Origin: Uranotaenia lowii
Lineage: Eukaryota > Arthropoda > Insecta > Diptera > Culicidae
Length of the DNA stretch: 64,000 nt
Direction of reading: 5' to 3'
Assembly: GCF_029784155.1 (NCBI RefSeq)
Contig: NC_073693.1
Location: forward strand, 220,485,770-220,549,769
The number at the start of each line of letters is the position of its first letter. Positions within the stretch are counted from its first letter, which is position 1. The notes under the pieces are model-generated. The model saw only the letters and a list, made by a program, of their open reading frames with translations. It had not been told where the DNA came from and did no database searches. The position numbers were made by a program, and so were the translations under genes. This document shows positions 59,351-64,000 of this stretch, piece by piece.

Positions 59351-61345
59351 CCCGATCAGGAGAGCATATCAAAATAATAACTCAAACATATCACAACGAG
59401 GTATTTATATCTTAATCAGTTACAATTGTGTACTCAAAGTTTTCGACAATAAGTTTCTAAAATCTGGGTTTTATCTTATTTTGATTGACATTCTTAAATC
59501 GGATTGAATTCATTTGCAACGATAAAGAATTTGTTTCAAATTGTTATAAAATATTATAATCATATCTTATTTTTGATAGGCATTCAACTTTCTATGAAAC
59601 ACGAACATCGAAGTGAACGGCCCAAATCGTACTTTAATGAGTTTTGCCCACAGATTCAAAAAATTGAATCTAACTTTGGGAAACCTTAAATGGAGCAGGT
59701 TTTTAGCAATTAATGTGGGTTCCCCGATCAGGAGGGAAAAACAAAATTATATCAAAATGAGATATTTTGATACTTATTTTTTTTCTATCTAAATGAGTTA
59801 TAATTCAGTACTCGTAGGATGTTAAAATATCTCAAATTATATCAAAAAATCTATACGATCATAGCTAAATTATATCAGTTTTTGATAGGCTCCTATCAAG
59901 ATTATATCTCGTTCAGATAGCAAAGTTTGATATTGGACAGAACAAATTATATCAAAATTATAACTAATCAAGATATGAGTGCTTCGAGAAAATTTTCTAG
60001 GGGAAGTTCAATAAACCACATTATTTGATAAAACCATGCCCCATTTTTGGTACCCCAAAAATTTGATTCAATTCTATGAATCTGTTGAGCGAAACTCGTT
60101 AATGTAAGGTTTGAGCCGTTGACTTCGATGTCCGTGTTTCAGAAAAAGTTGTACGTATATCAAAATAAAATATAAACATTTTATTTTAGGACAATCCGAA
60201 AAAAATTTTGATCATTGAATATGAGCTCACCCCCATTCAAGTTTGTCAATCAGAATAAGATATAATTCAGATAGGAGAAACTTAAAATCGAAAATTTGGA
60301 GTACTTAATTATAACTGAATCAGATGTAAATATCTTGGTGAGATACGTTTGAGTTTTTATTTTGATATGCTCCCCTGATCGGGTCCCGATCAGGAGAGCA
60401 TATCAAAATAAGAACTTAATCATATCTCAACGAGATATTTACATCTTTTTCAATTAGAATGTTGTTCTCATAATTTTAGACTCTTACTTTCTTGAATCTT
60501 GGTTATATCTTATTTTGGTTGGCATTCTTGAATATGATTGAACTCACTTTCCACGATAAAGAATTTGTTTCAAATTGTTATAATATTTATATTATAACCG
60601 TATCTTATTTTAATATGCATATAACTTTCCATGAAACACGGACATCGAAGTTAACGGCCTAAACCGTATTTTAATGAGTTTCATTCAGCAGATTCATAAA
60701 ATTGAATCAAATTTTTGAGATACCAAAAAAATGGAGCATGATTTTAGCAAAAAGTGTGGGTTACTGACATTCCACTAGAATTTTTTCTCGAAACACTCAT
60801 ATCTTGATAAGTTATAATTTTGATAGGATTTGTTCTGCTCAATATCAATCTATGCTATCTGAACCAGATATAATCTTGATAGGAGCATATCAAAAACCGA
60901 TATAATTTTGCTATGATAGTATAGATTTTTTGATATAATTTGAGATATTTTAACATCCTACGAGTACTGAATTATAACTCATTTAGATAGAAAAAAATTA
61001 GCATCAAAATATCTCATATTGATATAATTTTGTTTTTCCCTCCTGATCGGGTTATGGTCATTCCCCTAGAAATTTTTTCCCGAAGCATTTATATCTTGAT
61101 GAGTAATGATTATGTAAGGTTTCGTTCTGCTCAATATCAAACTTTGTTATCTGAATGAGATTTTATATGTTGATATGAGCATATCAAAAACTGATATAAT
61201 TTAGCTATGATCGAATAGATATTTTGATATAATTTTAGATATTTTAACATCCTACGAGTACAGAATTATAACTCATTTCAATAGAAAATATTGAGTATCA
61301 AAATATCTCATCTTGATATAATTTTGTTTTTCTCTTCTGATCGGG
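59351..61345. mobile_element. Composite of inverted CCCGATCAGGAG-ended units
   Basis: Six units share the tip CCCGATCAGGAG. Type A (about 380 bp, GAGAGCATATCAAAATAA after the tip) lies at 59351-59722 (+), 60006-60383 (-) and 60385-60780 (+). Type B (about 285 bp, GAGGGAAAAACAAAATTATA after the tip) lies at 59723-60005 (+), about 60781-61051 (-) and about 61060-61345 (-). Two A units meet head to head at 60384. All carry GATATAA/TTATATC-like motifs. No ORF is associated. Confidence 0.7.
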
Positions 61346-63260
61346 TTACGCCAAAACACATTTTGTATAATTTGAAATGCGACCGTGCCAAGACAATGCG
61401 AAGTGAGTGTTACAAAATGTTAACGCATACTTTTCGATTTTTTTTTCAGAACTGACATTTGAATCTAATTTTAAAATTTTGAATATTTTGAAAAAAAGAG
61501 TTATGATTTGAAGTGATTTTATGATGTAAAGTTTATGAATATGTAATAAGTTCAGAAGTTGTTGAGAACAAGACGCAGGATCTTCCGACTTCGGGTGAGA
61601 ATGAGAAAGCGAACCCATTTTTTTACGTGATTTTTTTTTTCGGGGAGTTTTTTCGGCTTGCATTCTTGTTTTCAGCAAACACGACGCATTGATTTACATT
61701 TCTAACGTTTCGATCCTTATTTGATCTTCTTCAGGGATTTATAATAGTATTTATTATGTTGGTTCTGCAGATTATAATTTACTCTTTCTTACCGAAAAGA
61801 TGCCGTTTTCTTGTGAGTGTCGACTCGGTTGGTCGTGTAGAACTGTCTTTTGACCTGTTTTCCGAATAATTTTAGCTAGTTCGTTTTTTTTATAAGCTGT
61901 AGTGTATCGACTTACAGCGTACAGATGTTTGCGGATAAAAATCCGTTTGTCTAGTATTTAGGGGTTGATTTTCTACAGTATCTATCTAACTTTTAACACC
62001 GTCTTAACTTTTCACTTATTTTGGGGATTTGGTGACTTATATTTTTATAAATAATCTTGCCTCAACAATGTATGAATAAAAAAAAATATTAAAAAAACTG
62101 TTCTTGGTTCTTATTTGATTATTCATTTTTAAATTCTTTTATATTAAAAGTTTTTCGTATTATATAGTTACATGTAAAAATACGTCCTACGTCTTTGAAA
62201 TGGCAAGCTAAATTTCTATTATGAAGTAATAAGTAAGGGCGGCAACTTCCATCGATTGCTCAAGAGTCTGGTTGATTAAGGCTTTTGATTTAAGCAAGAA
62301 AAGTTTTTTTAGAAAGCCTTCAATTTCTTTGAAAAAAAAAATTATGCTCCTATAAAATAGTTAAAAAAACCAAACTCAACTACAAAATGTTTCTACAAAT
62401 TCAAACATTTTATCCATCTATGAAAATAAATTGATGTTCAAGAAGAAAAATTGAGAGCTGAAACTTTTGCGGTTCAAACTTCATTCTTGCACACTTAATT
62501 CAAGTTTAAGATTTTAGTTTGACTTTTGAAAAAAAAAACTACAATATTTATAAAGTTCAGCAATACATCGAGGAAATATGGCATTCTCTGCATATTTTTT
62601 TACGTGAAAATTTCATGTTTCTGATTTAAAATAAAATCAATTCCATCAATAAAATCCTGCTTATAATTAAAAAAAATCAGGTATTTTTATAAATTAACAC
62701 TTGCAAAATAAAATAAAATTCTTCTTAATCTCTCAGCTGAGTCGTGTATACAAATTGACTTGGGTTAAAATTTTGAAATTTTGAAATCAAAATCAAAATC
62801 ATAAAATCAAAATTATAAATTTTCTATCTCTTGCGATTTGAATTCCTCAACGAAATAATCATTTGGACATTTTAAGATTTTTAATGCATTACTTGTTTAC
62901 GAGCCAATCTGAATCTTAATTTTGAATATCTATTTTTAATATGAATTTTGAAGCTGAATGCAAGTTTAAATTTTGAATCCGTTTTCGGATTTCAACACTG
63001 TTTCTAAATCTAAATTCCAGTCCAGAATTGAAAAAATGAACCAGGAAGTGAAATTTGTTTCCAAAATCGACTCAATAATGATCAAGGATTCCAAATTGTC
63101 CGGATTTGTCTAGGCTTTCCTGGTGTTGCAATAAAATTTTCGTGACAAATCCGCTTCGTAACGAATGCCCGAATATTGGAGAAAACTGCTCGGATTTTGC
63201 CCGGATTATTAACGTTGTTTGGTTAATTGAACAAATGTATCAAATTCAGTTTGTTTTGAT
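61346..63260. other. AT-rich region, no recognised gene
   Basis: A 110-codon minus-strand frame (61346-61678) is lysine-rich and low-complexity, so I do not call it. From 63,090, motifs of the type CCCGGATT are present, as in common mosquito repeats. Confidence 0.4.
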
Positions 63261-63387
63261 GAAACAAACATAAAAAAAACTTTTTGGTACGTATAAATCA
63301 AAACTTTTTTTTTTGCTGAAAACCTTTCAAATAAAGGCAAAAAGAAGTTTTGATTTATACATATAAATTTTTTTTAAGGTTTGTTTC
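63261..63387. repeat. 127-bp hairpin
   Basis: The left arm GAAACAAACATAAAAAAAAC ... GTATAAATCAAAACTT pairs with the right arm, ending GGTTTGTTTC, over about 45 bp. The loop is about 35 bp. It could be a tiny foldback element. Confidence 0.7.
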
Positions 63388-63848
63388 CTTAAAAATAATC
63401 CAATTTATTTTTTGTATGCCTCAAACGAATTGAACGCTGCTTATGTGCTTCGACAAATAAATGAAATTCATTTTTTTTTCTTCTATTTTTCTTTAATTCA
63501 TTTTTGATTATGTCCTGGAATTTGCTCAGATGTACCCAGATATTACCCGAGTTTTGGAATGTTAAATTTAAATCAGGAAGGTAACGGGGTTTGCAAGGTT
63601 TTAGAAAAAATGTCTTGAATTTCCCGGCCTGGCTACGTAAATACAATTCTGGAAAGCTCAAAGTTTGGAGTTTGTGGTTTCAATCTGAAATCATTATTTC
63701 AATTATTTATTTGTAATCCGACTTGTTAAACTGAATTAAAATATAAATATGAGGATTCTGAGGTTTTCAATTCAAGATCGCTGTTTAGGAACGAACAGGT
63801 TGTTCCTGGAAACCCTGTGTAATTAAAAGGCCCAGTAAAAGAATCGCA
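63388..63848. other. AT-rich sequence, no recognised gene
   Basis: A 90-codon minus-strand frame lies at 63389-63661 with no motif I recognise. CCCGG-type repeat motifs continue. Confidence 0.4.
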
Positions 63849-64000
63849 ATGCTTCTAAAATTAACGGCTATTGTGCGTGCACAAAACCCTTCGGCTAATG
63901 TCGGCGCCCAGGACGAATGCTGGAGGGATCGACCCAACGTTCGGTCTGGACTCGACCTCTTTTCCCGATTAACCGCCTCAGAGAAAGGTACTAAAGTAAG
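63849..64000 (+). CDS. Open frame running off the window end
   Basis: The ATG at 63849 opens a frame that stays open for 50 codons to the last base. The frame is also open for at least 12 codons upstream. The segment is GC-richer than its surroundings and encodes LTAIVRAQNPSANVGAQDEC and a following Arg-rich stretch. I do not recognise it. It may be an exon, part of a mobile-element gene, or chance. Confidence 0.25.
   Translation, partial: MLLKLTAIVRAQNPSANVGAQDECWRDRPNVRSGLDLFSRLTASEKGTKV

Noticed and set aside
61346..61678. 110-codon lysine-rich minus-strand frame
   Set aside because: Low-complexity AT-rich sequence with no splice or homology signal.

Overview
The window is AT-rich eukaryotic DNA, almost certainly from a dipteran and most likely a mosquito. 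The strongest clue is two copies of a Tc1/mariner-superfamily element whose transposase has DD37E spacing, the ITmD37E group first described from mosquitoes. Short introns of about 67 bp, many TA- and TTAA-flanked MITE-like repeats, and LINE remnants of several clades fit this. There is no bacterial-type gene organisation. Nearly everything recognisable is mobile-element sequence, and host coding sequence is very sparse.

Layout. 0-1.2 kb: a diverged direct duplication and a TTAGCG-rich patch. 3.3-4.6 kb: ITmD37E copy 1. 5.98-8.47 kb: a TA-flanked inverted-repeat element that contains a 174-bp TTAA MITE and a 1.4-kb pogo/Tigger-like element. 9.1-12.2 kb: fragments of R1/Jockey/LOA-type LINEs in both orientations. 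12.2-13.3 kb: ITmD37E copy 2, both ends lost. 16.15-18.3 kb: an RTE-like tail fused to an L1-clade LINE (EN and part of RT). 18.3-23.0 kb: a Ty3/gypsy retrotransposon on the minus strand with one LTR, a tRNA-Trp-type primer site, gag, a slippery heptamer, and pol interrupted by a single stop. 25.2-28.3 kb: a 3-kb foldback with a pair of tRNA-like Pol III segments. 28.3-29.15 and 30.4-31.4 kb: two TIR elements. 33.3-34.7 kb: a TTAA-flanked foldback with a second, near-perfect hairpin inside. 35.1-37.6 kb: a CR1/L2-group LINE with a long open EN-RT frame.

38.457-58.037 kb is the most important region for a user of this sequence. The segment 38,457-46,000 ends at a 500-N gap, and the sequence restarts at 46,501 with the same bases as 38,457. 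The second copy matches to 58,037, apart from a 4.0-kb segment (about 48,847-52,860) found only in copy 2. This is the pattern of two allelic contigs placed in tandem (uncollapsed haplotypes), with a large structural difference between alleles. The copy-2-only segment holds a TIR element with a spliced small ORF and a 1.45-kb TTTTGTCAA minisatellite with higher-order structure. Each copy carries one convincing host exon (44,781-44,894 and 56,840-56,953): an ATG, 38 codons, a good 5' splice site, and only a synonymous difference between copies.

58-64 kb: AT-rich non-coding DNA, a composite of inverted ~380-bp and ~285-bp units (59.35-61.35 kb), a 127-bp hairpin at 63.26 kb, and a GC-richer ORF that runs off the window end. 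I see no rRNA, functional tRNA, CRISPR array or viral genome. Family names for LINE and TIR elements rest on motif recognition by eye, not on searches.
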